Source of the DNA: Cumulibacter soli
GTDB lineage: Bacteria > Actinomycetota > Actinomycetes > Mycobacteriales > Antricoccaceae
DNA: 64,000 bases
Direction of reading: 5' to 3'
Assembly: GCF_004382795.1 (NCBI RefSeq)
Contig: NZ_SMSG01000009.1
Location: forward strand, 28,632-92,631
Positions 18,132-26,104 of the stretch are shown here, piece by piece. A model generated the notes under the pieces. That model did not search any database. It was given only the letters and a program-made list of their open reading frames with translations, and was not told the DNA's origin. Within the stretch, counting starts at the first letter, position 1, and every line of letters starts with the position of its first letter. The position numbers and the translations under genes are program-made.

Positions 18132-18221
18132 GCTCCCATCCTCGAGCACGCGAGCCTCTGAGCCGCCGCGAGTGCGGATGACGCACCACTTCCCAGAGTG
18201 CACCCTCCAAAGGGTGCCGAC

Positions 18222-19421
18222 ATGAGCGAGGCTGCGGATTTGCCTGTCCGCACGGCGATATTCCAGGCACGCCCGCGCCCGCGCCCGCGGGATCGTAAGG
18301 CACAGATCATCGCCGCGGCCGCCGATCTGTTCCGGCAGCACGGCTTTCACCGCGTCACGCTCGCGGACGTCGCTGACGCCGTGGGGATCTCCGCGCCTGC
18401 GATCTACCGGCACGTGCGCAACAAGCAAGAGCTATTACTCGCCGCGGTGCGGGACGGCCTCGACAGCCTCGAGGAGGCCGTCCGCGCCGCAGCGAACATC
18501 TACGAACTCGTGACCGCATTAGTCGACTTCTCGATGCAGCACACCGGACTCGCAGCGCTCTGGCAGCGCGAGGCGCGCCATCTGCCAGACGCTGAGCGCG
18601 CGCAGGCGCGCTCACGACTGACCGGTCTGGTGCGCCAGATAACTGCGTTCATCGGCGACGAGCGCCGCGAACTGTCAGAGGCCGACGCAGAGTTGCTCGC
18701 CTGGTCGCTGCTCGGCGTACTAGCGGGCGCCGCCACACGGGAACCCGCTATCCGACAACCGCGCCGCGAAGAGTTGGCGTACGCCATCGCACACGCTGTC
18801 CCACAATGCACGCTGCGAACCGAGTCCACAGGCGCCGTAGTCGAGCGGGGGCATCACCAGGCAAATCTCGATACCCGCCGCGAGCAACTGCTCAACGCAG
18901 CAATCGAGCTGTTTGACCGGCGCGGCTACGGATCGGTCAGCATGAATGACATCGGAGCGGCGGTGGGCATGGCCGGGCCGAGCGTGTACAAGCACTTCGG
19001 CGCGAAGACCGACCTGTTGGTTGCGGCGATGGTGCGCGGGAATGAGCGCCTGCACGCCGGAATCCCACTGATACACGAAACGATCGACCCACAGGAATCA
19101 CTGCAGATTCTGCTGCGCTCGCACATTGAATTCTCGGTGCGCAACAGCCATCTGATCGGACTGCTGATCAGCGAGCGCGACCAACTCCCAGAGCACGAGC
19201 GTGCAGCCACCTATCGGCTCCAGGACGACTACTTACGCGTGTGGGTGCGAGTCGTCGCTCAGGCTATCCCTGGTCACGATCCACGCGAATTGGCCTTGCG
19301 GGTCAACGCTGTATTCACTGTCATTAACAACCTGGTGCGCACCGGAAACGCACACCGTCGAGCTGACCTGTCCACGCGGTTGACCGAACTCGCCATAGCG
19401 ATCCTGGTCGCTGGCACCTGA
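18222..19421 (+). CDS. Fused double TetR-family regulator
   Basis: About 399 residues with two complete TetR units in one chain. The first DNA-binding domain is at about 20-70 (RKAQIIAAAADLFRQHGF, VTLADVADAVGISAPAIYRHV) and the second at about 215-265 (TRREQLLNAAIELFDRRGYG, VSMNDIGAAVGMAGPSVYKHF), each with its own helical domain. ATG 18222 follows AAAGGG. It lies 90 bases after the acyl-CoA dehydrogenase, so control of acyl-CoA metabolism is likely. A fused protein could act as a pseudo-dimer on asymmetric operators. Confidence 0.85.
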   Translation: MSEAADLPVRTAIFQARPRPRPRDRKAQIIAAAADLFRQHGFHRVTLADVADAVGISAPAIYRHVRNKQELLLAAVRDGLDSLEEAVRAAANIYELVTALVDFSMQHTGLAALWQREARHLPDAERAQARSRLTGLVRQITAFIGDERRELSEADAELLAWSLLGVLAGAATREPAIRQPRREELAYAIAHAVPQCTLRTESTGAVVERGHHQANLDTRREQLLNAAIELFDRRGYGSVSMNDIGAAVGMAGPSVYKHFGAKTDLLVAAMVRGNERLHAGIPLIHETIDPQESLQILLRSHIEFSVRNSHLIGLLISERDQLPEHERAATYRLQDDYLRVWVRVVAQAIPGHDPRELALRVNAVFTVINNLVRTGNAHRRADLSTRLTELAIAILVAGT

Positions 19422-19468
19422 GAGCCGGGGAACCGCGGCGGCCTGCCGCGCCGACTCAGCCGGGCGTT

Positions 19469-20431
19469 TCAGGCGAGGCAGGTCAGTGGATTGCCGTCGT
19501 TGAACGCGACCATGTCTCCGATCGCTTTTATGGCGTCGATCGGTGCGCCGCGTTGGGCGCCGTCCAGTTCGAGGTACGCGCGGTGCAGGTTGCCGACAAT
19601 ACGTTCGGAATCGGTGAGGTCGGCGAACTTGCCGAGATCTGCCTCGCGAGCGAGTTCGAGCGGCGGGATGCCAGCGGAGTGTCCCTGCACCGAAAGTTCT
19701 CGGACGAAGCGTAGATACTCCAAGACCTCATCGATTGTCTCCGGCGTACAGATGTCGCCATGCCCGGGCACGATCACGTCTGCGGGGAATCGTTTCAGCG
19801 CGTCGACGACTTCGATTGCGCCGGTCACCGACCCCATCAGGAGAAATGGCGTGCCGCCGTTGAAGAGCAGATCCCCGGTGAACAGAACCCGCCGTTCGGG
19901 CAACCACACGATCGAGTCGTTCGTGGTGTGCGCAGGATGCCCAAGGTGACGGACTTCGAGTTTCAGATCATCGACGTACAGGTCTACACCCGTTGTATAG
20001 GTGAGAAATGGCGGCGCTGGTTCGATGTCACCCCAATCTGGTCCGCCGTCCGGTCCAACGAAAACCCCGGCACGCTGCAACCGTTGGATGCCTTCCTTGC
20101 CATCTTCCACGATGAGCCGGCGCGCCTGCTCGTGAGCGACGATTGTCGCGCCCTCGAACAAGAAGTTCCCGTTGGTGTGGTCGCCATGGTGATGCGTGTT
20201 GACGAGGGTCGTCACCGGGGCGGACGTCGTCTTTGCGATCGCGTCGCGGTACGCGGTGGTCCGCGCCACGGTCGAGCTGGAATCGATCGAGATCGTGTGT
20301 TTGCGCCCGGCCACGAAGCCCATGTTGTTGATCCACCAACTGCCATCGGGCTGGATATAGGCGAAAACGCCGTCGGAGACCTCCTCGATACGTGGTGGGC
20401 CCGGCGTGCGGTGCGCGTGTCCTGAGCTCAT
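19469..20431 (-). CDS. MBL-fold metallohydrolase
   Basis: A 320-residue metallo-beta-lactamase-fold enzyme with the zinc motif THHHGDHTNG, the aspartate in FTGDLLFNGG and the final histidine in VPGHGDICTP. The N-terminus (DGVFAYIQPDGSWWINNMGFV) matches the cyclase- and glyoxalase-like branch of the superfamily. No signal peptide. The extra C-terminal helices (about 240-320) resemble those of alkylsulfatase- and quinoprotein-related MBL proteins. The substrate is unknown. It is convergent with the double-TetR gene. Confidence 0.82.
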   Translation of the reverse strand: MSSGHAHRTPGPPRIEEVSDGVFAYIQPDGSWWINNMGFVAGRKHTISIDSSSTVARTTAYRDAIAKTTSAPVTTLVNTHHHGDHTNGNFLFEGATIVAHEQARRLIVEDGKEGIQRLQRAGVFVGPDGGPDWGDIEPAPPFLTYTTGVDLYVDDLKLEVRHLGHPAHTTNDSIVWLPERRVLFTGDLLFNGGTPFLLMGSVTGAIEVVDALKRFPADVIVPGHGDICTPETIDEVLEYLRFVRELSVQGHSAGIPPLELAREADLGKFADLTDSERIVGNLHRAYLELDGAQRGAPIDAIKAIGDMVAFNDGNPLTCLA

Positions 20432-20619
20432 CGTTGCCCCCTCGGCGTCGTGCCCCTAGCGTGTCAGAACTGCGCCGCGTCCGCACGCCGCAATCAGATC
20501 GCGCGAGCAGAAGGCCGTGTCACGCAGCAACTTCGTGGCGCAACCTGGAGTGCCCACAGCACGAAGTCCGGCGCCAATTACGGCCGGTACGGTCGGCAAC
20601 CCGGTATCGCCCCAGCTCC

Positions 20620-21588
20620 TCACCGCGCGAAGACCCCCTCGATCGCTGCGAGCACGTCAGCGGAAAAGTCGGTGCGTCCGGCCTCGGCGTTGGCAGCAAC
20701 TTGATCGGGCGAGGTCGCTCCCGCGATCACACTGGTCAGCCCAGGTCGGGCCAGCAGCCAGCCGAAGGTCGCCTGCAGCATCGTCACGTCGGCGTCATCA
20801 CAGATCGCCTGAAACCGCTGCAATTGTGCCCAGTCGACGCTGGCGAGCATTTCCGGTTTGAGTGCAGCGAGCCGGGAGCCCTGCGGCGTCTTACCTTGCG
20901 TGTACTTGCCGGTCAGTAACCCGTTGGCCAGCGGGTAGTACGGCAGAAATCCCATACCCGCTGCCGCCAGCGCGGGCAGGACCGATTGTTCCGGATCACG
21001 ATTCAGCAAGGAGTAATCGTTCTGCCCGGAAACAAACGGGGTTAGTCCGTCGGCCGCCGCCGCGGCGTTCGACTCCTCGATTTCAGCCGCAGTGAAGTTC
21101 GTATGCCCGATATGTCGAACCTTGCCCTCGTCGATCAGTTCCTGCAGCGCGCCGAGCGTTTCGGCGATCGGTGTGAGTGGATCAGGCGTGTGGAACTGGT
21201 AGAGGTCAACATAGTCGGTGCGCAATCGACGTAACGACGACTCCAGCGCATTACGGATGTAGGTACGCGCGCCCTTCGGGCCCCAGTCCTGCGCGCCGGA
21301 CGCAATCGCGGCCTGATGTCCCCATTTGGTCGCGATCACGACGTCATCGCGATTGCGTTTGCGGAGCGCCTCGCCGAGCAGCAGCTCGCTGGTCCCGGGC
21401 GGCTGACCGTACATCTCGGCAGTGTCGAAGAACGTAACGCCGCTGTTGATCGCGGCGTCCACTACAGCGCGCGTTCCTTCGAAGGACACCGTCGCGGTTC
21501 CTGGCCGACCGAAGTTATTGCAGCCAATCCCGACGGCCGTGATCCGCGGTCCGCCTGTACCTAGTTCGCGCTGTGGAAGCTCAGTCAT
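20620..21588 (-). CDS. Aldo/keto reductase
   Basis: A 322-residue NADPH-dependent TIM-barrel oxidoreductase. The catalytic tetrad is visible as FFDTAEMYG (Asp, Tyr), VIATKWG (Lys) and YQFHTPDPL (His). The cofactor end is TSVIAGATSPDQVAANAEA. It belongs to the YajO/Tas-like branch that reduces aldehydes and ketones of varied type. It is a single gene with no clear pathway partner. Confidence 0.87.
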   Translation of the reverse strand: MTELPQRELGTGGPRITAVGIGCNNFGRPGTATVSFEGTRAVVDAAINSGVTFFDTAEMYGQPPGTSELLLGEALRKRNRDDVVIATKWGHQAAIASGAQDWGPKGARTYIRNALESSLRRLRTDYVDLYQFHTPDPLTPIAETLGALQELIDEGKVRHIGHTNFTAAEIEESNAAAAADGLTPFVSGQNDYSLLNRDPEQSVLPALAAAGMGFLPYYPLANGLLTGKYTQGKTPQGSRLAALKPEMLASVDWAQLQRFQAICDDADVTMLQATFGWLLARPGLTSVIAGATSPDQVAANAEAGRTDFSADVLAAIEGVFAR

Positions 21589-21671
21589 GATCGAAGCCTA
21601 TTGCGCAGCACGCCGCCCGTCATCGTCCACACACGCGGCCAGCAGATCTCCCCGCCCGTCACACCCGCTCC

Positions 21672-21701
21672 GGTCGACGACCGGGCGGGGGTGCGAGCGT
21701 T
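21672..21701 (-). terminator. GC-rich hairpin after aroG
   Basis: A strong imperfect inverted repeat (CACCCGCTCCGGTC against GACCGGGCGGGGGTG) lies just beyond the DAHP synthase stop codon on the minus strand. No T-run is seen. Confidence 0.5.
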
Positions 21702-21709
21702 GAGAGGGG

Positions 21710-22777
21710 TTAGGAAGTGCGGCGAGCGCGGACGCTGCCGGCGAGGTCGTCCAGAAGCGCCTCGGTGGCCTCCCACGACATGCAGGCGTCCGTCACCGAC
21801 TGGCCGTAGGTGAGTCCGGACGGGGCCGGCTTCTGGTTCCCTTCGACGATGAAGCTCTCCAGCATCACCCCGACGATCTCGCGCGAACCGCTCGCGATCT
21901 GCTCGCCGACCTCTCGCGCGACCTCCGCCTGGCGGACGTGATCCTTGCGGCTGTTGCCGTGGCTGGCGTCGATGACGACCCGCTCGGGCAGGTTGGCCTT
22001 CTGCAGCAGCGCCATCGTGACGGCCACCGAATCAGCGTCGTAGTTCGGCGCGGCACGGCCGCCACGGAGGATCACGTGACCGTCCGGGTTACCGTCGGTC
22101 ATCACGACTGCACCGCGCCCGTCGGCGTCGACGCCGAGGAAAGTCTGCGCGGCGGAGGCCGCCACGCATGCGTCGACGGCGACCTGGACGTCGCCGTCCG
22201 AGCCGTTCTTCAGCCCGATCGGCATCGAGATCCCCGACGCGAGCTGACGATGCACCTGCGATTCGACCGTGCGGGCTCCGATAGCGCCGTACGTCACCGT
22301 GTCCGCGATGTACTGCGGCGTGGTGGTCTCGAGGTATTCGCAACCGGCCGGGACCCCAGCGGCGAGTACGTCGAGCAGTACGCGGCGGGCAAGGCGCAGA
22401 CCGCGCGGAATGTCGTAGCTGCCATCGATCGCAGGATCGTTGATCAGACCCTTCCAGCCCGTCGTGGTGCGCGGCTTCTCGAAGTACACCCGCATCACGA
22501 TCAGCAGGTCTTCCCCTAGGCGGTCGGAGACCGCGGAGAGCCGGCGGGCGTAGTCAAGTACGGCCTCGGGATCATGCGCCGAACATGGCCCTACGACCAC
22601 CAAGAGGCGATCGTCTTCTCCGCGCAGCACCTCCTGCGATTCCTTGCGGGAGCGCGCGACCAGTTCGGCGGCGTCGTCGGGCAGCGGCAGTTCTTCGCGG
22701 ATCTCGCGTGGGGTCGGCAGCGGTTGAATCTGGCGAACCCGAAGATTCTCGGTGTTCTGTCGAAGTGCGGCGTTCAT
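21710..22777 (-). CDS. aroG: 3-deoxy-7-phosphoheptulonate (DAHP) synthase, class I
   Basis: A 355-residue enzyme that condenses phosphoenolpyruvate and erythrose 4-phosphate, the first step to aromatic amino acids. It shows VVGPCSAHDPEAVLDYARRL, MRVYFEKPRTTTGWKGLINDP, RTVESQVHRQLASG, VIDASHGNSRKDH and GVMLESFIVEGNQ, the classic AroFGH signature. GAGAGGG precedes the ATG. Upstream on the same strand lie a leader peptide with Tyr-Trp-Phe-Phe codons and an attenuator, so expression should fall when aromatic amino acids are plentiful. Confidence 0.95.
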   Translation of the reverse strand: MNAALRQNTENLRVRQIQPLPTPREIREELPLPDDAAELVARSRKESQEVLRGEDDRLLVVVGPCSAHDPEAVLDYARRLSAVSDRLGEDLLIVMRVYFEKPRTTTGWKGLINDPAIDGSYDIPRGLRLARRVLLDVLAAGVPAGCEYLETTTPQYIADTVTYGAIGARTVESQVHRQLASGISMPIGLKNGSDGDVQVAVDACVAASAAQTFLGVDADGRGAVVMTDGNPDGHVILRGGRAAPNYDADSVAVTMALLQKANLPERVVIDASHGNSRKDHVRQAEVAREVGEQIASGSREIVGVMLESFIVEGNQKPAPSGLTYGQSVTDACMSWEATEALLDDLAGSVRARRTS

Positions 22778-22844
22778 CTGGGGTGTCCCTCTCCTGTACG
22801 GCGGATCACCCCACGTCCCGGAGCGCCCGCCTCTTGAATGGCGA

Positions 22845-22873
22845 AAGGCGCGGACCGTTGCGGTCCACGCCTT
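22845..22873 (-). terminator. Attenuator terminator hairpin of aroG
   Basis: On the minus strand, arms AAGGCG..GGACCG and CGGTCC..CGCCTT fold around a CAA loop with one mismatch, followed by TCGCC. It sits between the leader peptide and aroG, where an attenuation terminator is expected. Confidence 0.65.
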
Positions 22874-22874
22874 A

Positions 22875-22925
22875 GTCGGCTCCGGTTGCGCGCGTCAGAT
22901 GCGAGTTGCGCCGGCCGGAGCCGAC
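22875..22925 (-). promoter_or_regulatory. Leader pause hairpin of the aromatic attenuator
   Basis: A perfect 11-bp inverted repeat (GTCGGCTCCGG / CCGGAGCCGAC). Its upstream arm lies within the leader peptide reading frame, just after the Phe codons. A ribosome stalled at the aromatic codons would cover this arm and change the downstream fold, as in classical attenuation. Confidence 0.6.
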
Positions 22926-22957
22926 CCAAAAAACCAATACTGACTCACGGGAAGCAT
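22895..22957 (-). CDS. Aromatic leader peptide (20 aa) of aroG
   Basis: ATG at 22957 opens a 20-residue peptide whose residues 7-10 are Tyr-Trp-Phe-Phe (TAT TGG TTT TTT) in the context SQYWFFGSAPAG. All three aromatic amino acids are sampled in a row, directly before the hairpins that precede the DAHP synthase gene. This is the expected design of a ribosome-mediated attenuator. A GTG at 22948 is an alternative start, and no strong ribosome site is visible for either. Confidence 0.75.
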   Translation of the reverse strand: MLPVSQYWFFGSAPAGATRI

Positions 22958-23060
22958 GCAACGAGGATACCCGAAGAACCGATGGCAGCTCTGTGATCTG
23001 CGCTGCACCTGCGCGACGAGGGCACGCGGCCTGAGCCACGCGTCCTCGTCGCGCATTGCA

Positions 23061-23570
23061 TTAATCCTCGGTCGTGCTCGTGGGGCGAGAGCCAAGCTCC
23101 GCGTCGAGCCGAAGCAGACCGGGCCCGTCGTCATGAATCAACTTGATGCGATCCACGATCTCGGTCACCGTCGCCTCTTCCTCAATCTGCTCGGTCAGGA
23201 ACCAGTTGAGCAGCGGACGCGAATCGAGGTCGCCGACCTCCTCGGACTGGCGGTAGAGGTCGCGAATCGCCTCCGACACCTTGCGCTCGTGCTCCAGAGC
23301 CGCAGTGAAGGCCGCGAGCGGGTTGTCCATCTCCTGGACATTCACGTCGGTCGATCCGATGGTCGGGTGGTTATCCCGGTCCAGAAGGTGATCGATGAAC
23401 TTGTTCGCGTGGACGATTTCCTCGTCCGCCTGATGGCGCAACCACGCAGCCATTCCGGGCAGGGAGAGGACGTCCATTTCGATGGCCAACTGGCGGTAGA
23501 CCATCGATGCTTCGAACTCCATCGTGATCTGCTGGCAGAAAGCCTTTTCCAGTGCGTTATCCATCTTCAT
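23061..23570 (-). CDS. Ferritin (non-haem)
   Basis: A 169-residue four-helix iron-storage protein. Ferroxidase ligands are visible in the first helices (Glu in MEFEASMVYRQLA; HQADEEIVHANKF) and later in ALEHERKVSEAI and FLTEQIEEEATV. The sequence is of the bacterial FtnA/BfrB type. It oxidises and stores iron in a 24-mer shell. A strong IdeR/DtxR-like box about 125-140 bases upstream of the start suggests iron-dependent activation, as known for mycobacterial bfrB. Confidence 0.93.
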   Translation of the reverse strand: MKMDNALEKAFCQQITMEFEASMVYRQLAIEMDVLSLPGMAAWLRHQADEEIVHANKFIDHLLDRDNHPTIGSTDVNVQEMDNPLAAFTAALEHERKVSEAIRDLYRQSEEVGDLDSRPLLNWFLTEQIEEEATVTEIVDRIKLIHDDGPGLLRLDAELGSRPTSTTED

Positions 23571-23693
23571 GTGGACAATCGTATGCCCACAGTGGTCGAA
23601 GAATCACCAGTTATCCGGAAGTATTTTGTGCATTGTGACGCCCAGGAAAGGCACGCCTTATACCAGGTCAGGGCTGGTTTCCCTGAGTTTCAC

Positions 23694-23712
23694 TAAGGTG
23701 CGGTAAACCTAA
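23694..23712. promoter_or_regulatory. IdeR/DtxR-type iron box upstream of ferritin
   Basis: On the minus strand the site reads TTAGGTTTACCGCACCTTA. It matches the 19-base consensus TTAGGTTAGSCTAACCTWA at about 15 positions. The distance from the ferritin start favours an activating rather than promoter-blocking position. It also lies just beyond the msrA stop, so it serves only the ferritin gene. Confidence 0.7.
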
Positions 23713-23740
23713 TTACTGCCGCCTCGGGACGGCGATTCAT

Positions 23741-24388
23741 TCAGGCCAATCCGACCGGACAAGTCACCCCGTTGAAACCGTGATTGCAATAGCCGCCGGG
23801 GTTCTTGTGCAGGTACTGCTGGTGATAGTCCTCAGCCAGGTAATACTCACCGGCCGGTTTGATTTCGGTCGTCACCTCGCCGTACCCACGACCGACCAAC
23901 TCCGCCGAGTACGCCGACCGCACTCGCTGCGCCGTCTCGGCCTGCTGCGGCGAGGTGGTCAGGATGATCGAACGGTACTGCGTACCGACATCGTTACCCT
24001 GGCGCCACTTGGTCGTGGGGTCATGGTTTTCGAAGAACGTCTTGAGTAGTTCGTCGTAACCGACTCTCGACGGGTCGTACACCACCCGCACCACCTCAGC
24101 GTGCCCGGTGCGACCGGTGCAGGTTTCCTCGTACGTCGGGTATGTGGTGAAGCCACCGGCGTACCCCGCGGACGTCGAGTACACGCCGTCGATCTGCCAA
24201 AAGATCCGTTCGACGCCCCAGAAGCACCCCATGCCCAGTACGGCGACCTCGGTGCCGTCCGGCCACGGGCCGTCCAACGGCGTGCCCAGCACTTCGTTCA
24301 TCGCGGGCACTCGGTACGGGTACCCGTCTCGTCCTGGCAGCGCATCGTGCTCAGCGACCATCACCGGTTCTTGACCCCACATGACCAT
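23741..24388 (-). CDS. msrA: Peptide methionine (S)-sulfoxide reductase
   Basis: A 215-residue MsrA that reduces methionine-S-sulfoxide in damaged proteins. The active-site cysteine is in GMGCFWGVERIFW (about residue 54), with the family motifs GYAGGFTTYPTYEETCTGRTGHAEVV, NHDPTTKWRQGNDVGTQYRS and AEDYHQQYL. The tail NPGGYCNHGFNGVTCPVG supplies the resolving cysteines. The enzyme uses Cys, not Sec, despite the selenium machinery nearby. An N-terminal extension of about 45 residues is common in this subtype. Confidence 0.94.
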   Translation of the reverse strand: MVMWGQEPVMVAEHDALPGRDGYPYRVPAMNEVLGTPLDGPWPDGTEVAVLGMGCFWGVERIFWQIDGVYSTSAGYAGGFTTYPTYEETCTGRTGHAEVVRVVYDPSRVGYDELLKTFFENHDPTTKWRQGNDVGTQYRSIILTTSPQQAETAQRVRSAYSAELVGRGYGEVTTEIKPAGEYYLAEDYHQQYLHKNPGGYCNHGFNGVTCPVGLA

Positions 24389-24500
24389 GCACCCAGCCTA
24401 CGACCCAATTCGTTTGCTGCCCACCCGCAGCCACGCCTGCCATCCGGCGACGGTCGGGGGCATACTTTCCGTACCTGACCGACGGCCGTAGGAGGCGACG

Positions 24501-25178
24501 ATGGGGCTTCGCGACACGTTGTTGAACCGGGTGATCATCCCGCGCGTACAACGCGCGACCCCAGAAGCCTCGGGCAAAGTCGCGCGAGTCGCGTTCGGTA
24601 AAGCGCTGGACGGCATCGGGCCGCTGCGCCCGGCCGCGGTGTACGCCGACGCCCGGCTGCAAAAAGCCAACGGCAACGTGCGCGAGGCAATCGCAGGCAT
24701 CATCTCCGACCACACCAAACTGGCCGCCGTCGAAGGGTTCGCAACAAACATCGGCGGTCTGGCCAGCAAAGTCGCGACGATCCCCGCAAACGTCGTCGGA
24801 ATCGCCATCCTGCAGTGCCGCATGGTGGCCGCGATAGCGCACCTACGCGGCTACGATCTGGGCGATGACCGGGTGCGTACTGCGGTATTCGCGACGATCC
24901 TCGGTTCGAAGGCGGTGCGCAAACTGCTCGCCGAGGACCGGATACCGTCCCGCCCGCGCGATATCGCCACAGGTCCGCCCATTGACGAGAAGACCGCGAA
25001 CCAGATCGGTGCCGCGGTGATCGGCGAAATCATCGCTCGGGCTGCAGGCAGGTCGACCGCAAGCTTCATCGGCCGCTCGATTCCTGGGCTCGCGGGCATC
25101 ATCGGTGGCGCTACGGATGGCTGGACGACCCGTCAGGTAGGCAGGTACGCCTCGAAGGAACACGGGCCGACACTCTGA
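24501..25178 (+). CDS. EcsC-like protein
   Basis: A 225-residue alanine/isoleucine-rich protein. Its pattern ADARLQKANGNVREAIAGIISDHTKLAAVEGFATNIGGLAS, followed by TIPANVVGIAILQCRMVAAIAHLRGYD, resembles EcsC-family proteins. GGAGGCGACG precedes the ATG. It has amphipathic or short membrane-like helices in the centre (about 80-110) and near the C-terminus (SIPGLAGIIGGATDGWTTRQVGRYA). The function of the family is poorly known. Confidence 0.65.
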   Translation: MGLRDTLLNRVIIPRVQRATPEASGKVARVAFGKALDGIGPLRPAAVYADARLQKANGNVREAIAGIISDHTKLAAVEGFATNIGGLASKVATIPANVVGIAILQCRMVAAIAHLRGYDLGDDRVRTAVFATILGSKAVRKLLAEDRIPSRPRDIATGPPIDEKTANQIGAAVIGEIIARAAGRSTASFIGRSIPGLAGIIGGATDGWTTRQVGRYASKEHGPTL

Positions 25179-25271
25179 TCCGAATCCGCCACCTGCGCGG
25201 GTCACAACTTGGCAACGGCGTTGGGTCTAAACTTGCTGGGCACCGGTCCGAGCACGCGTCGAGGAGTCACG

Positions 25272-26063
25272 ATGCCAAACCTGCTGCGCGCAGCAGCTCG
25301 CACGCATCTCGGTCTCGTGCGGGAGAACAACGAAGATAGCTTCTACGTCGGCGACCGCCTGATTCTGGTGGCCGACGGGATGGGCGGTCACGCCGCCGGA
25401 GAAGTCGCCTCCACGATTACCAAGGACATGCTCGCCGCGCTCGACCGCGAGCACCCGAGCGACGACATCACCGCCGCGCTCACCCAAGGAATCGACAACG
25501 CTACGGCCGAAATCGCTCGCCAGGTCGCTGACAATCCCACCCTGGAGGGCATGGGCACAACGGTCACCGCGGTGATGTTCGGTGATCGTCGCATCGCCGT
25601 GGCGAACATCGGCGACTCCCGCGCGTACCTCTACCAGGCTGACAAGCACAAGCTGACGCAGTTGACCAGCGATGACTCGTTCGTCCAACTGATGGTCGAC
25701 AACGGCGACATCACTCCCGACCAGGCGCAGCACCATCCGTATCGCAATGTCGTGTTGAAGTCCCTGAACGGGCAGGACGTACAGCCGAGGTTCACCACGC
25801 TGCGGCGCATCGCCGGCGATCGCTACCTGCTGTGCACAGATGGCCTGACTGATTACGTCGCCCGCGGGGACATCATCACGTCCTTGGACATCGCTGATGT
25901 CGATGCAGCAGCCGACCGACTCGTCGAACTCGCGCTGGAGGCGGGAGCCCCGGACAACGTCACGGTGATCCTCATCGACATCCTGACCGCCGACGAGTCC
26001 GCGCCCACGACTGATCCGGGGGCCGACACCGTAACCTCCAAAGTCATCGCCGATGAGGAATAA
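25272..26063 (+). CDS. PP2C-type serine/threonine protein phosphatase
   Basis: From ATG 25272 (GAGGAG five bases upstream) the protein has 263 residues and forms a single PP2C catalytic domain. Metal-binding motifs are RENNEDSFYV, LVADGMGGHAAGEVAS, VANIGDSRAYL and LCTDGLTDYV, ending with GAPDNVTVILI. It removes phosphate from Ser/Thr proteins with Mn or Mg. No membrane segment is seen, unlike the PstP protein of the cell-division cluster, so it is probably a soluble counterpart to some kinase encoded elsewhere. Confidence 0.9.
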   Translation: MPNLLRAAARTHLGLVRENNEDSFYVGDRLILVADGMGGHAAGEVASTITKDMLAALDREHPSDDITAALTQGIDNATAEIARQVADNPTLEGMGTTVTAVMFGDRRIAVANIGDSRAYLYQADKHKLTQLTSDDSFVQLMVDNGDITPDQAQHHPYRNVVLKSLNGQDVQPRFTTLRRIAGDRYLLCTDGLTDYVARGDIITSLDIADVDAAADRLVELALEAGAPDNVTVILIDILTADESAPTTDPGADTVTSKVIADEE

Positions 26064-26104
26064 ACCGTCGGCCGAATGAGCCCCGGACGCGGCGATGATC
26101 TCGA

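Noticed and set aside
23741..24388. MsrA as a second selenoprotein
   Set aside because: The active-site codon in GCFWG is a normal Cys codon and the frame has no internal TGA.
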